A DNA stretch of 64,000 nt from CAVSCD01 sp963726335 (GTDB taxonomy: Bacteria; Acidobacteriota; Aminicenantia; Aminicenantales; UBA8522): the NCBI GenBank assembly GCA_963726335.1, contig CAVSCD010000011.1, forward strand, positions 186,001 through 250,000. Direction: 5' to 3'. How positions within the stretch are numbered: position 1 is the first letter of the stretch; every line of letters starts with the position of its first letter. A model generated the notes under the pieces. It saw only the letters and a list, made by a program, of their open reading frames with translations, was not told where the DNA came from and did no database searches. Both the position numbers and the translations under genes were made by a program. Of the stretch, positions 42,923 through 50,464 are shown in pieces.

Positions 42923-43582
42923 ATGCACAAGGACAGGATCGGGTTGCTGGGCGGGACGTTCAATCCCGTGCACAGCGGACACCTGCGCGCCGCCGAAGAG
43001 GTCCGCCGGCGAGCGGGGCTGCGGCGGGTCCTATTCGTCCCCTCCTACGTCCCGCCTCATAAGCAGTCGGCCGAGATCGCCTCGCCCGAGGACCGGTTCG
43101 CGATGGTCCGGCTGGCGGTTAAAGGCCACCCCGCCTTCGAGGCCTCGGCGGTCGAGATCGACGCCCGGGAGACGTCGTATTCGATCATCACCCTGAATAA
43201 GGTCAAGGCGCTCCACCCGGACAGTCGCGTCTTTTTCATCGTCGGGATCGACGCCTTTCTGGAGATCGGAACTTGGCGGTCTTACCGGGAGCTCCTGACC
43301 CAGTGCCATTTCATCGTCATGAGCCGACCCGGCTGCCGGCTGGATGAGGCGCGCCGGGCGTTGCCCGGCGAATACGCCGGAACGATCCTCGACTTCCCGG
43401 AGCCCGGCCCCCTGGCCGACGAGCTCGTTGACAAGTACAGGATCTTCCTCGCCGCGATCGAGGCCCTGGACATCTCCTCGACGGAGATCCGCCGGCGGGT
43501 CCGGCAGGGGCAGCCCATTGCCGGACTGGTTCCGGAAGCCGTTGATTTTTATATCGGCAAGAAAAGGCTTTACCAGGAGTAA
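42923..43582 (+). CDS. nadD: Nicotinate-nucleotide adenylyltransferase NadD
   Basis: NadD makes deamido-NAD from nicotinate mononucleotide and ATP. The 219-residue protein shows the nucleotidyl-transferase motif LLGGTFNPVHSGHLRAAEEV, FVPSYVPPHKQ, the catalytic-core FFIVGIDAFLEIGTWRSY and the final SSTEIRRRVRQGQPIAGLVP. NAD synthetase (nadE) is encoded at 47 kb. The gene directly precedes rsfS. Confidence 0.96.
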   Translation: MHKDRIGLLGGTFNPVHSGHLRAAEEVRRRAGLRRVLFVPSYVPPHKQSAEIASPEDRFAMVRLAVKGHPAFEASAVEIDARETSYSIITLNKVKALHPDSRVFFIVGIDAFLEIGTWRSYRELLTQCHFIVMSRPGCRLDEARRALPGEYAGTILDFPEPGPLADELVDKYRIFLAAIEALDISSTEIRRRVRQGQPIAGLVPEAVDFYIGKKRLYQE

Positions 43583-43583
43583 A

Positions 43584-43967
43584 ATGACGAACGACACAGC
43601 GAAAAAACTCACCAAGCGCGGCCTCCCGCCCCAAGTCCGGCTGTCCGTGAAGGCCGGCCAGGCCAAGAAGGGCGAGGACGTCCTGGTCCTCGACCTCAGG
43701 GAGCTCACCTCCTTCACCGACTTTTTCGTCATCCTGACGGGGAACTCCTCCCGCCAGAACGCGGCCATCGTCGACTCCATCGAGCAGGATCTCAAGAAGA
43801 AGAAAACCCGCCCGCTGGGGATCGAGGGCAAGGAGGTGGGCGAGTGGATCCTGATGGATTACGGGGACTTCGTGGTCCACGTGTTTTCCAAGCGCGCGCG
43901 TGAGTATTATTCGCTCGAGAAGCTCTGGGGTGACGCCCCCAGAGTGGCGTATGCCGATACGCCTTGA
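43584..43967 (+). CDS. rsfS: Ribosome silencing factor RsfS
   Basis: RsfS binds L14 and blocks subunit joining. The 127-residue protein has the family core EDVLVLDLRELTSFTDFFVI, the TGNSSRQNAAIVDSIEQDLK helix and WILMDYGDFVVHVFSKRARE followed by YYSLEKLWGDA. The ATG at 43584 begins one base after the nadD stop. Confidence 0.96.
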   Translation: MTNDTAKKLTKRGLPPQVRLSVKAGQAKKGEDVLVLDLRELTSFTDFFVILTGNSSRQNAAIVDSIEQDLKKKKTRPLGIEGKEVGEWILMDYGDFVVHVFSKRAREYYSLEKLWGDAPRVAYADTP

Positions 43968-44006
43968 CCCGCCGCCGTTATTCCTTGAATTCGTTGTCGT
44001 TTTTTC

Positions 44007-44035
44007 TTGACTTTTGAACTCCGAGTCCTTATTTT
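44007..44035 (+). promoter_or_regulatory. Internal promoter before rlmH
   Basis: TTGACT (44007-44012), 17 bases, TATTTT (44030-44035). The predicted leader before the rlmH ATG at 44056 is about 14 bases and has no Shine-Dalgarno. Confidence 0.6.
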
Positions 44036-44055
44036 TAGGTTTTATTTTCTGAACG

Positions 44056-44526
44056 ATGGGTGGACGCCTCAGGATCCTTTGGCCCGGCAAGACCCGGGAC
44101 CTTGACTGGCGCGCCCTGCAGGAGTTCTACCTGCGGCGGGTCCGCCAACTCGCCCCCTGCGAGGTCGTCGAAACGCGGGAGGCGAAGGGGCTCGAAGACA
44201 GCCAGTCGGCCCGGATCAAGGAGATCGAGGCCGACAGCCTTGAAAAGCAGTTGAAGGATGATTATATTATTTGCCTCTTTGACGGCGGGAAGACGATGAC
44301 CTCGGAAGCTTTCGCCGCCTTTTTGGAGAAGCGATTGTCGGATGCACGGGGGACGGCGTTTGTCGTCGGCGGTTTCGCCGGGCTGGCCGGCCGGATCATG
44401 GAACGCGCCGACCTCACGCTCTCTCTCTCGCCGATGACCTTCTCCCACGAGCTCTGCCGGGTCGCGCTGGTCGAGCAAATCTACCGGGCGTTGACGATCA
44501 TGAAAGGAAAACGCTATGCCAAGTAA
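44056..44526 (+). CDS. rlmH: 23S rRNA pseudouridine-1915 N3-methyltransferase RlmH
   Basis: RlmH methylates pseudouridine 1915 in helix 69 of 23S rRNA. The 156-residue protein has a SPOUT fold with LRILWPGKTRDL, FDGGKTMTSEAFAAFLEKRL, FVVGGFAGL and the C-terminal SLSPMTFSHELCRVALVEQI then YRALTIMKGKRYAK. The usual final YHK is YAK here. It overlaps dksA by 11 bases. Confidence 0.95.
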   Translation: MGGRLRILWPGKTRDLDWRALQEFYLRRVRQLAPCEVVETREAKGLEDSQSARIKEIEADSLEKQLKDDYIICLFDGGKTMTSEAFAAFLEKRLSDARGTAFVVGGFAGLAGRIMERADLTLSLSPMTFSHELCRVALVEQIYRALTIMKGKRYAK

Positions 44527-44890
44527 ACCCGAAACCCTCGCCAAGAAAGAAAAACAGATCCTGGAAAAGACGCTCCACGCGGAGAAGGAAAAGATCCTGA
44601 AGAAGCTCAGTCAATTCCACAACGAAAGCAAGGAAGTGGAATCGGACATCGCCCAGGATGTCGTGGACAAAGCCGAAAGCTCCTACACCAAGGAATTCCT
44701 CCTGAGCCTGTCGGATGGCGAGCGCCGGCAGCTGGCCCTGATCGATGACGCCCTTCGCCGGATCAAGAGCAAAGAATTCGGCCTCTGCCAGATGTGCGGC
44801 ATATCCATCAGCAAAAAGCGTTTGGCGGCGCTCCCGTGGACGCCCTACTGCATCGATTGCCAGCAAAAGCAGGAACAGGAGAAAGCCTGA
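44516..44890 (+). CDS. DksA/TraR-family zinc-finger protein
   Basis: A 124-residue DksA-type protein. A coiled coil (EKQILEKTLHAEKEKILKKL) is followed by a C4 zinc finger, LCQMCGISISKKRLAALPWT then PYCIDCQQ, with cysteines in two CxxC pairs. Family members enter the RNA polymerase secondary channel and adjust transcription with ppGpp. It lacks the DxxDxA tip motif of E. coli DksA in obvious form, so its effect may differ. Its stop overlaps the CTG start proposed for comF. Confidence 0.85.
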   Translation: MPSKPETLAKKEKQILEKTLHAEKEKILKKLSQFHNESKEVESDIAQDVVDKAESSYTKEFLLSLSDGERRQLALIDDALRRIKSKEFGLCQMCGISISKKRLAALPWTPYCIDCQQKQEQEKA

Positions 44891-45630
44891 GGCAAGGCCT
44901 CGCCCGCCGGCTGGCCGCCTGGCTCAAGCTCGCGGACCTTCTCGTCTATCCGTCCTTTTGCGAGATCTGTGAGTCCTTCCTGGAGAGACCCGGGGAAAAA
45001 GTCATCTGCCGGGAATGCCTGGCAAAGCTCCGGCCGAGCCTCTCGTCGCACTGCCCCGCCTGCGGCCGGTTCTTCGAAGGGGCCGGGGAATCCCACTTCT
45101 GCGGCGCTTGCCTGACCCGGAGGCCGCCTTTTACCAGACACCGGTCCTACACGAAATATGACGGGCTGGCCAAGGACGTCATCCTCCTTTTCAAATATCG
45201 GGGAAACGAGATCCTGGGCCGGAGCCTGGCCGGACTCATGGACCAGGCGCTGGGGGGCGAAGACGACCTCTGGGACGGTGTGGACGGCGTGCTCGCGGTC
45301 CCGCTCCACCCCAAAAAGCTCAGAAACCGGGGCTATAACCAGGCGGCCGTGTTAGCCCGGCGCCTGGCCGGGCTGAGGGGGGTCCCGTTCATCGACAACC
45401 GGCTTCTCAAGACGCGTCACAACCCCGCCCAGACGTCGCTCGACGCCGCCGAGCGGGAGGCCAACGTCAAGGGGGCTTATCTGGTGAGAAAACCCGGAAC
45501 GCTGAACGGCCGGGTGTTGCTCCTCGTCGACGATGTTTTCACGACAGGAGCGACCATCGGGGAATGCAGCCGGGTGTTGCTGCGGGCCGGAGCCAGGGAA
45601 GTCAGGGCGATCACTTTCGCCCAGGCTTAG
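44887..45630 (+). CDS. ComF-family phosphoribosyltransferase-like protein
   Basis: ComF proteins join an N-terminal zinc region and a PRTase domain and support DNA uptake in competent bacteria. CEICESFL, CRECLAKLRP, CPACGRFF and FCGACL give the cysteine pairs; the PRPP-binding motif is LLLVDDVFTTGATIGECSRV; NRGYNQAAVLARRLAGLRGV is the typical ComF core. No ATG, GTG or TTG lies between the dksA stop and the domain. The CTG at 44887, with AGGAG five bases upstream and overlapping the dksA stop as CTGA, is the best start; an ATG at 44794 inside dksA is the alternative. Confidence 0.8.
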   Translation: MRQGLARRLAAWLKLADLLVYPSFCEICESFLERPGEKVICRECLAKLRPSLSSHCPACGRFFEGAGESHFCGACLTRRPPFTRHRSYTKYDGLAKDVILLFKYRGNEILGRSLAGLMDQALGGEDDLWDGVDGVLAVPLHPKKLRNRGYNQAAVLARRLAGLRGVPFIDNRLLKTRHNPAQTSLDAAEREANVKGAYLVRKPGTLNGRVLLLVDDVFTTGATIGECSRVLLRAGAREVRAITFAQA

Positions 45631-45657
45631 TATCCCGTCTCCGGCCCGCCGTTCCGG

Positions 45658-46125
45658 CTATTTCGATTTTTCTTCTTGAGTCTGGGGGACGATCTTGACT
45701 TTCCGAGGCTTGAGCTCGGCCTTCTTGGGCATCGTGATCTTGACGACGCCGTTTTCGTGCTCGGCCCGGATCTTGTCCTCGTCAACGTAGTTGGGGAGCG
45801 TGAAGGAGCGATAGAACGACCCGTAGGCGCGCTCGATCCTGTGGTAGTTCTCCTCGCGGGTTTCCTTTTCCAGTTTTCTCTCGCCCTGGATGCTCAGGAC
45901 GTTGTCTTCGATCTTGATCTCGACGTCCTTCTCGCTAAGTCCGGGAATCTCCGCCGTGAGCACGAGCTGGGATTCGTCCTCGTAGATGTCGACGGCCGGC
46001 GCCCAAGACGAAGCCACCAACTCCTTCTCCTCGCCGCGCTGCGTGACGGCGTCTTCGAACAAGCGGTTCATTTTGTCTCGAATCGTAACCAGATCCCTGA
46101 AGGGATCCCATCTGATGATAGCCAT
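45658..46125 (-). CDS. Hsp20/alpha-crystallin small heat-shock protein
   Basis: 155 residues: WDPFRDLVTIRDKMNRLFED at the N-terminus, then an alpha-crystallin domain (SWAPAVDIYEDESQLVLTAE, IPGLSEKDVEIKIEDNVLSI, YGSFYRSFTLPNYVDEDKIR) and the IxI-bearing end (ENGVVKITMPKKAELKPRKV). It would hold unfolding proteins in large oligomers. The gene has a perfect sigma-70 consensus promoter and an AT-rich upstream region unlike the rest of the window. AAGGAG stands before the ATG. Confidence 0.93.
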   Translation of the reverse strand: MAIIRWDPFRDLVTIRDKMNRLFEDAVTQRGEEKELVASSWAPAVDIYEDESQLVLTAEIPGLSEKDVEIKIEDNVLSIQGERKLEKETREENYHRIERAYGSFYRSFTLPNYVDEDKIRAEHENGVVKITMPKKAELKPRKVKIVPQTQEEKSK

Positions 46126-46158
46126 ATGCGATCTCCTTTCATGAGAATTTCCAAAATG

Positions 46159-46187
46159 ATTATATGATATGAGTCCTCTATTGTCAA
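46159..46187 (-). promoter_or_regulatory. Perfect consensus promoter of hsp20
   Basis: On minus: TTGACA (46187-46182), exactly 17 bases, TATAAT (46164-46159), with an AT-rich tract upstream (46188-46230) that may act as an UP element. No CIRCE-like repeat is seen. Confidence 0.9.
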
Positions 46188-46251
46188 GTATATCTAATTA
46201 ATATTATTCATATCAAAAAAAACAATTCTCCTCTATCAGAATTCTTCAGAC

Positions 46252-46345
46252 TGGCTTAGCCTGATTTATTCATGAATGGCGAAAGCGCCGCATAAAGAGA
46301 GATGGAAAAAAAGACGAGGCGCTTTTATGAATATGTCAGCTTAGA
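46252..46345. repeat. Palindromic element family 2, copy 1 (short)
   Basis: About 94 bp with ends CTTAGCCTGATTTATTCAT and ATGAATATGTCAGCTTAG. Inside, AAAGCGCC and GGCGCTTTT form a stem around an A-rich loop (GAGATGGAAAAAAAGACGA). The right end carries the rsmI stop codon. Confidence 0.75.
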
Positions 46346-47066
46346 TGCCTTCGGAGGCCCGCTTGGATTTCCCCGCCCCTCCGATGAGCACAATCGCCTC
46401 CCCCCGAAGGCTGCGCCCCTGGACCTTGTCCCTGAGTTCGCCGACGGTCCCCCTTAGGAATTCCTCGTGGATTTTGGTCAATTCCCTGGCGATCACAGCG
46501 TCGCGAAGACTAAAGACCTCCGCGGCCTGCGCCAGGAACTCGCCCACCTTTCTGGCCGGCAGATAAAAGATCAGGGTCCCTTCTTCGCTCCTCAGGGATT
46601 CGAGGAACCGGCGGAGCTTCTCTCTCTTCGGCGGCGGAAAGCCCAGGAAAACGAACCGGTGGGTGGCCAAGCCGGACGCGCTGAGTGCGGCAACGAACGC
46701 CGACGGCCCCGGAACCGGCACGACTCTGACGCCGGCCCGGATCGCTTCCCGGATGAGCTTGAACCCGGGATCGGAGATCCCCGGCGTTCCCGAATCGGAA
46801 ACGAGCGCCACGTCCTTCCCTTCCCGGAGCAGGCCGATGATCAGCGGGATCTTCTGCCCCTCCCGCGGCTGATAGTAGGATATGAGGCGCGCGTGGATCT
46901 CGAATCGCGTCACCAGCTTGAGCGTCTGGCGCGTGTCCTCGCAGGCGATGGCCCCGGCGCGGCGCAGGACCTCGACCGCCCGAAACGTCATGTCTTCCAG
47001 GTTGCCGATCGGCGTGGCCACGATATAGAGGATGCCGCTGCCGCCGCGCGCCGCCGATTCCGCCAT
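46341..47066 (-). CDS. rsmI: 16S rRNA 2'-O-ribose C1402 methyltransferase RsmI
   Basis: RsmI methylates the ribose of C1402 in the decoding centre. The 241-residue protein has the tetrapyrrole-methylase fold: LYIVATPIGNLEDMTFRAVE, ACEDTRQTLKL, VALVSDSGTPGISDPGFKLI and VVPVPGPSAFVAALSASGL, then HRFVFLGFPPPKREKLRRFL. It starts three bases after the nadE stop. Its stop codon is the first triplet of a family 2 palindromic element. Confidence 0.96.
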   Translation of the reverse strand: MAESAARGGSGILYIVATPIGNLEDMTFRAVEVLRRAGAIACEDTRQTLKLVTRFEIHARLISYYQPREGQKIPLIIGLLREGKDVALVSDSGTPGISDPGFKLIREAIRAGVRVVPVPGPSAFVAALSASGLATHRFVFLGFPPPKREKLRRFLESLRSEEGTLIFYLPARKVGEFLAQAAEVFSLRDAVIARELTKIHEEFLRGTVGELRDKVQGRSLRGEAIVLIGGAGKSKRASEGI

Positions 47067-47069
47067 GAG

Positions 47070-47881
47070 CTACCGGCCCCGGTCGTAAGAATACAGGAAA
47101 TCGAGACCCACCGTGCGGGTCGACAGCTTGGCGATGGGGGGCATCTTCCTCTTGAATTCGGAGCTCTCGATGAGCGAAACGATCCTGTTCACGGACTTCG
47201 CCGGGAACCCGGACTTCACGACCTCGGCGGGGGGTCTTCTCCGGTCCACGAGCTCGAACAGGATGCGGTCGATCTCGTCGTAGGTCAGACCGAGATCGCG
47301 CTCGTCGGTCTGGCCGGGCCAGAGACCGGCCGACGGCGCTTTCTCCCGTATCTTCGCGGGCACCTCGAGATAAGCGGCCAGCTCGCGGAGCTGCGTCTTA
47401 TAAAGGTCGCCCAGGGGGTTGATGGCGCAGGCCAAGTCCCCGTGGATCGTTCCGTAGCCGGTCAGCAGCTCGGTCTTGTTGCTCGTCCCCAGGATGAGGG
47501 CGCCTTCCCGGGCCGAAAAATCGTAGAGGATGGACATCCGTTCCCTGGCCATCTTGTTCCCCCTCAGCAGCCGGCTCTTGGTGGGGAAACGTAAAAAATA
47601 AGCATCCACCATGGGCGCGATGTCGATCACCTTGGACCGGATGCCCAACCGGCGGGCCAAGGTCCGGGCATCGCTGACATCCCCGCCGGACATCTCGCCG
47701 TACGGCATGCACAGGCCGAGGACATTTTTCGGTCCCAGGGCCCTCGCGGCCAGGCAGCCGCAGACCGCGGAATCCACCCCCCCGAGCTCCCGAAGACCGC
47801 TTTCCTGAAACCGAACTTGCCGAGCTCCTCCCGGATGAACGAACACAGCAGGTCGGCGACAAATGGGGGGTTAATCTTCAT
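47070..47881 (-). CDS. nadE: NAD synthetase subunit NadE, frameshifted in this sequence
   Basis: The ATG at 47881 opens MKINPPFVADLLCSFIREEL then GKFGFRKAVFG and should continue into the P-loop SGGVDSAVCGCLAARALG. The run of seven C (47777-47783; G on the coding strand) is one base short, which breaks the frame exactly inside the P-loop. From there the frame is sound: LCMPYGEMSGGDVSDARTLA, LGTSNKTELLTGYGTIHGDL, KAPSAGLWPGQTDERDLGLT. It is the synthetase domain alone; the glutaminase is the adjacent gene, whose end it overlaps by 11 bases. Sequence error in the homopolymer is the likeliest cause. Confidence 0.88.
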
Positions 47882-48719
47882 GATCACGCACGATCCTTCC
47901 GAGGGAGTGATAGATGAGCTCGGGAAGGTCGTCCCTCTTGAAGGTCCAACTCTCCCGCGCCCGCCGGATCTCGTCCAAGTCGAGGTCGACGACGGCCAGC
48001 TCCTCGCCCGTTTCCGGCGCCTTGAACAGGCGGTTTCCCGAGGGCCCGAACACGAACGAGCCGCCGGCGAACGCCTTGCCGTCCTCGAAACCCACCCGGT
48101 TGCAGTAGATGACGAAGGACGTGCAGAAATAGGCGGTCGCCTCGCCCATGAGCTCCCACATCCGCGAGGTGGCAAACCCCGGCTCCTCCGACATGCCCCG
48201 GCCGGGCGCCGCGCTGATCACGATATGGATTTCCGCGCCCCCGGCGAACAGCAGGTAGCTCGAGGCCAGGGTCAGGAAATCGCGGCAGATCATCATCCCG
48301 GCGCGGCCGAACCGCGTCTCGAAGGCTGCGAAATCCCTGCCCCGGGCGAAAAACTTGGCCTCGTCGAACATCCCGCCCGTCGGCAGGAAGACCTTCTTGT
48401 GAACATGGATGATCTCGCCGCCGCTCAGGTAGGCCGAGGCGTTGTGGTAGATCCCTTTCGCGGTCTCGGCCATGAAACCGAAGACGATATCGACGCCGCG
48501 GCTGGCCGACCTGAGCCTCTCCATCACCGGGCTTTTCATGGGGTCGATGGCGACCCGGGGGACGAGGTCCATCAGGGTGTAGCCGGTCAGGCTCAGCTCG
48601 GGAAAGACGACGAGATCCGCCCCCTGTTTCCTGGCCGTCTCGATAAACCGGAGATGGCTCTTCAGGTTGCCGGCGACGTCCCCGAGCCGGGGCGCCATCT
48701 GAACGAGGGCAGCTCTCAC
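47871..48719 (-). CDS. Carbon-nitrogen hydrolase, probable glutaminase partner of NadE
   Basis: A 282-residue nitrilase-superfamily protein. The Glu-Lys-Cys triad lies in VVFPELSLTGYTLMDLV, HKKVFLPTGGMFDEAKFF and GMMICRDFLTLASSYLL. The stretch LPTGGMFDEAKFF matches the glutaminase domain of glutamine-dependent NAD synthetases, where Gln is hydrolysed to feed ammonia to the synthetase. Here glutaminase and synthetase are separate overlapping genes. The GTG start at 48719 lies seven bases after TTAATT; a leaderless start is possible. An alternative is a free nitrilase-like amidase. Confidence 0.82.
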   Translation of the reverse strand: MRAALVQMAPRLGDVAGNLKSHLRFIETARKQGADLVVFPELSLTGYTLMDLVPRVAIDPMKSPVMERLRSASRGVDIVFGFMAETAKGIYHNASAYLSGGEIIHVHKKVFLPTGGMFDEAKFFARGRDFAAFETRFGRAGMMICRDFLTLASSYLLFAGGAEIHIVISAAPGRGMSEEPGFATSRMWELMGEATAYFCTSFVIYCNRVGFEDGKAFAGGSFVFGPSGNRLFKAPETGEELAVVDLDLDEIRRARESWTFKRDDLPELIYHSLGRIVRDHED

Positions 48720-48763
48720 GATGAAAAATTAACACAATCTTCCGGCCAATGCAATTTGGCGCG

Positions 48764-48792
48764 GTTTGAAAATTCGGGCCGCTTGGGATATA
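48764..48792 (+). promoter_or_regulatory. Promoter of the J-domain/TPR gene
   Basis: TTGAAA (48764-48769), 17 bases, TATAAA (about 48787-48792), then GGTAAGG before the ATG at 48814. Confidence 0.65.
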
Positions 48793-48813
48793 AATAGAAA
48801 GGTAAGGTCCAGC

Positions 48814-50271
48814 ATGAATCACATCGCGTATCATCTCCGCCATATCTATCTCGACCGGCTGAGCGGCCAGCTCAGTTTCCGGAGCGGCTCTCTCAACAAG
48901 CAGCTCGTCTTCCGCGAAGGCGAGCTGGTCTCGGCCAAGACGAACGTCCCCGAAGAGAGGCTGGGCGAGATCCTCTTTAAGCTGGGCAAGATCTCCGGCG
49001 AGGCCCATGGGAAGATCGGCGGCTACATCGAGCCGAACCAGCCTCTCGGCAAGACCCTGTCCCACAAGGGAGTCACGTCGCAGCGGAACGTGGACGACGG
49101 CCTGACCTATCAGATGCGGGAGATCGCCCTGAGCCTGTTCCCCTTCTTTGAAGGAGACTTCGCTTTCCAGGAAAGGGCGCCCGGGGATGACGAGCAGGCC
49201 GTCCGGGTCAATATTCCCTACCTTCTCGAGGACGGCGTGCGCCGCATGAAGTACGCCCCCGCCCTGCGCGACTTCCTGGAGAAGCAGGTACCCGTCGTCA
49301 AGGGGAACGAGTTCTCCCGCCTCCTCACCGAGGAGGAAAAACAGCTCCAGGGGAAGATCAAGGGGGACGCGACGTGCGAAGCCCTCTGGCGCTCGGCCAA
49401 GTACGACGCCGAGTTCTTCTGGAAGACGGTCTATCTTCTCTATTGCCTGAACATCATCGATTTCGCGCGCGAGGGGGAGAAGCCGGCGGCCGGCGCCCGC
49501 CAGGAGGCCGCCCCTGATTCGACGGCGCCGGCTCCCGAGCCGGCGGGAACCGAGGACCAGGTCCAGGAAGTGCTCGCTTTCCGGGACAAGCTGCCGGAGA
49601 TGAACTATTATCAGATCCTGGATGTGCCCAGGGCCGCCGGCGAGGACGAGATCAAGAAGGCCTATTTCCATCTCGCCCGCCGGTTCCACCCCGACCGTTT
49701 CGACCGCTCTCTCCCGGCGAACTTCCGGGTTCAGATCGAGGATGTCTTCGATAAGATCACCAAAGCCTATCGCACCCTGACCAGCCGGGACGGGCGGCGA
49801 GAGTACGACGGCCGGCTGGCTACGGGCAGCGAAGATAAGCCGAAGGACACGCTGGCCAAGGCGGACACGAAATTCCGGCAGGCCAGAACGCTTTACAACC
49901 AGGGAAGGTACGAGGATGCGATGGTGGTCCTCGAGGACGTCATCAGGCTGAACAAGAGCAAGGGCGGTTACTACCTGCTCCTGGCCATGGCGGAAACCAA
50001 GCTGACCGAGTACCAGAAAAAGGCTGAGGAGCATTTTCTCAAGGCCATCGAGCTCGAGCCGTGGAATCCCGAGGGGTTCGCCGGTTTGGGCGTGCTCTAC
50101 AGGATGGTGGGCCTGACCACCAAGGCCACCCGGCAATTTCAGAAGGCCTTGGAACTCGACGACGAGCACCAGGTCGCCGTGCGCGAGCTCGCCGCGCTCA
50201 CCAAAGAGGAAAGGAAGCCCGGCCTCAAGGGCCTGTTGCAGATGGATATCTTCGGGAAGAAGAAAAAGTAG
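48814..50271 (+). CDS. DUF4388/PATAN-like, J-domain and TPR protein
   Basis: 485 residues in three parts. The N-terminus (LDRLSGQLSFRSGSLNKQLV, FREGELVSAKTNVPEERLGE) resembles DUF4388/PATAN domains of gliding and regulatory proteins. Near residues 265-330 there is a J domain with NYYQILDVPRAAGEDEIKKA, RRFHPDRFD (the HPD tripeptide) and DKITKAYRTLTSRDGRREY. TPR units follow (KFRQARTLYNQGRYEDAMVV, FLKAIELEPWNPEGFAGLGV). J domains stimulate DnaK; this may recruit Hsp70 to a regulatory assembly (inference). SD GGTAAGG. Confidence 0.83.
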   Translation: MNHIAYHLRHIYLDRLSGQLSFRSGSLNKQLVFREGELVSAKTNVPEERLGEILFKLGKISGEAHGKIGGYIEPNQPLGKTLSHKGVTSQRNVDDGLTYQMREIALSLFPFFEGDFAFQERAPGDDEQAVRVNIPYLLEDGVRRMKYAPALRDFLEKQVPVVKGNEFSRLLTEEEKQLQGKIKGDATCEALWRSAKYDAEFFWKTVYLLYCLNIIDFAREGEKPAAGARQEAAPDSTAPAPEPAGTEDQVQEVLAFRDKLPEMNYYQILDVPRAAGEDEIKKAYFHLARRFHPDRFDRSLPANFRVQIEDVFDKITKAYRTLTSRDGRREYDGRLATGSEDKPKDTLAKADTKFRQARTLYNQGRYEDAMVVLEDVIRLNKSKGGYYLLLAMAETKLTEYQKKAEEHFLKAIELEPWNPEGFAGLGVLYRMVGLTTKATRQFQKALELDDEHQVAVRELAALTKEERKPGLKGLLQMDIFGKKKK

Positions 50272-50464
50272 CTATCCTGAATTATTCACGAATCGAGGCG
50301 GCCCCCAGATGCGAGGCCCGAGGGGTGAAGCGGTACTCTTTGGTACAGCGAACTCCGAGAACGAAGCCGATGGGGCCGAATCGGCTCGCCCGAAGGGTAA
50401 AAAGCGCCGCCTAAAAAGAGATGGAAAAAAGACGAGGCGCTTTTTATGAATAAGTCAGGCTATT
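50272..50464. repeat. Palindromic element family 2, copy 2 (long)
   Basis: About 190 bp with ends TATCCTGAATTATTCA and TGAATAAGTCAGGCTA. It shares the segment from AGCGCCGC to GGCGCTTTTTATGAATAAGTCAG with copy 1 (46252-46345) nearly base for base, with a different central insert of about 100 bp. It fills the space between the J-domain gene and the convergent TPR gene and carries that gene's stop codon. No gene is seen in it. Confidence 0.75.

Noticed and set aside
46188..46250. CIRCE or HrcA operator before hsp20
   Set aside because: No TTAGCACTC-N9-GAGTGCTAA-like repeat is present.
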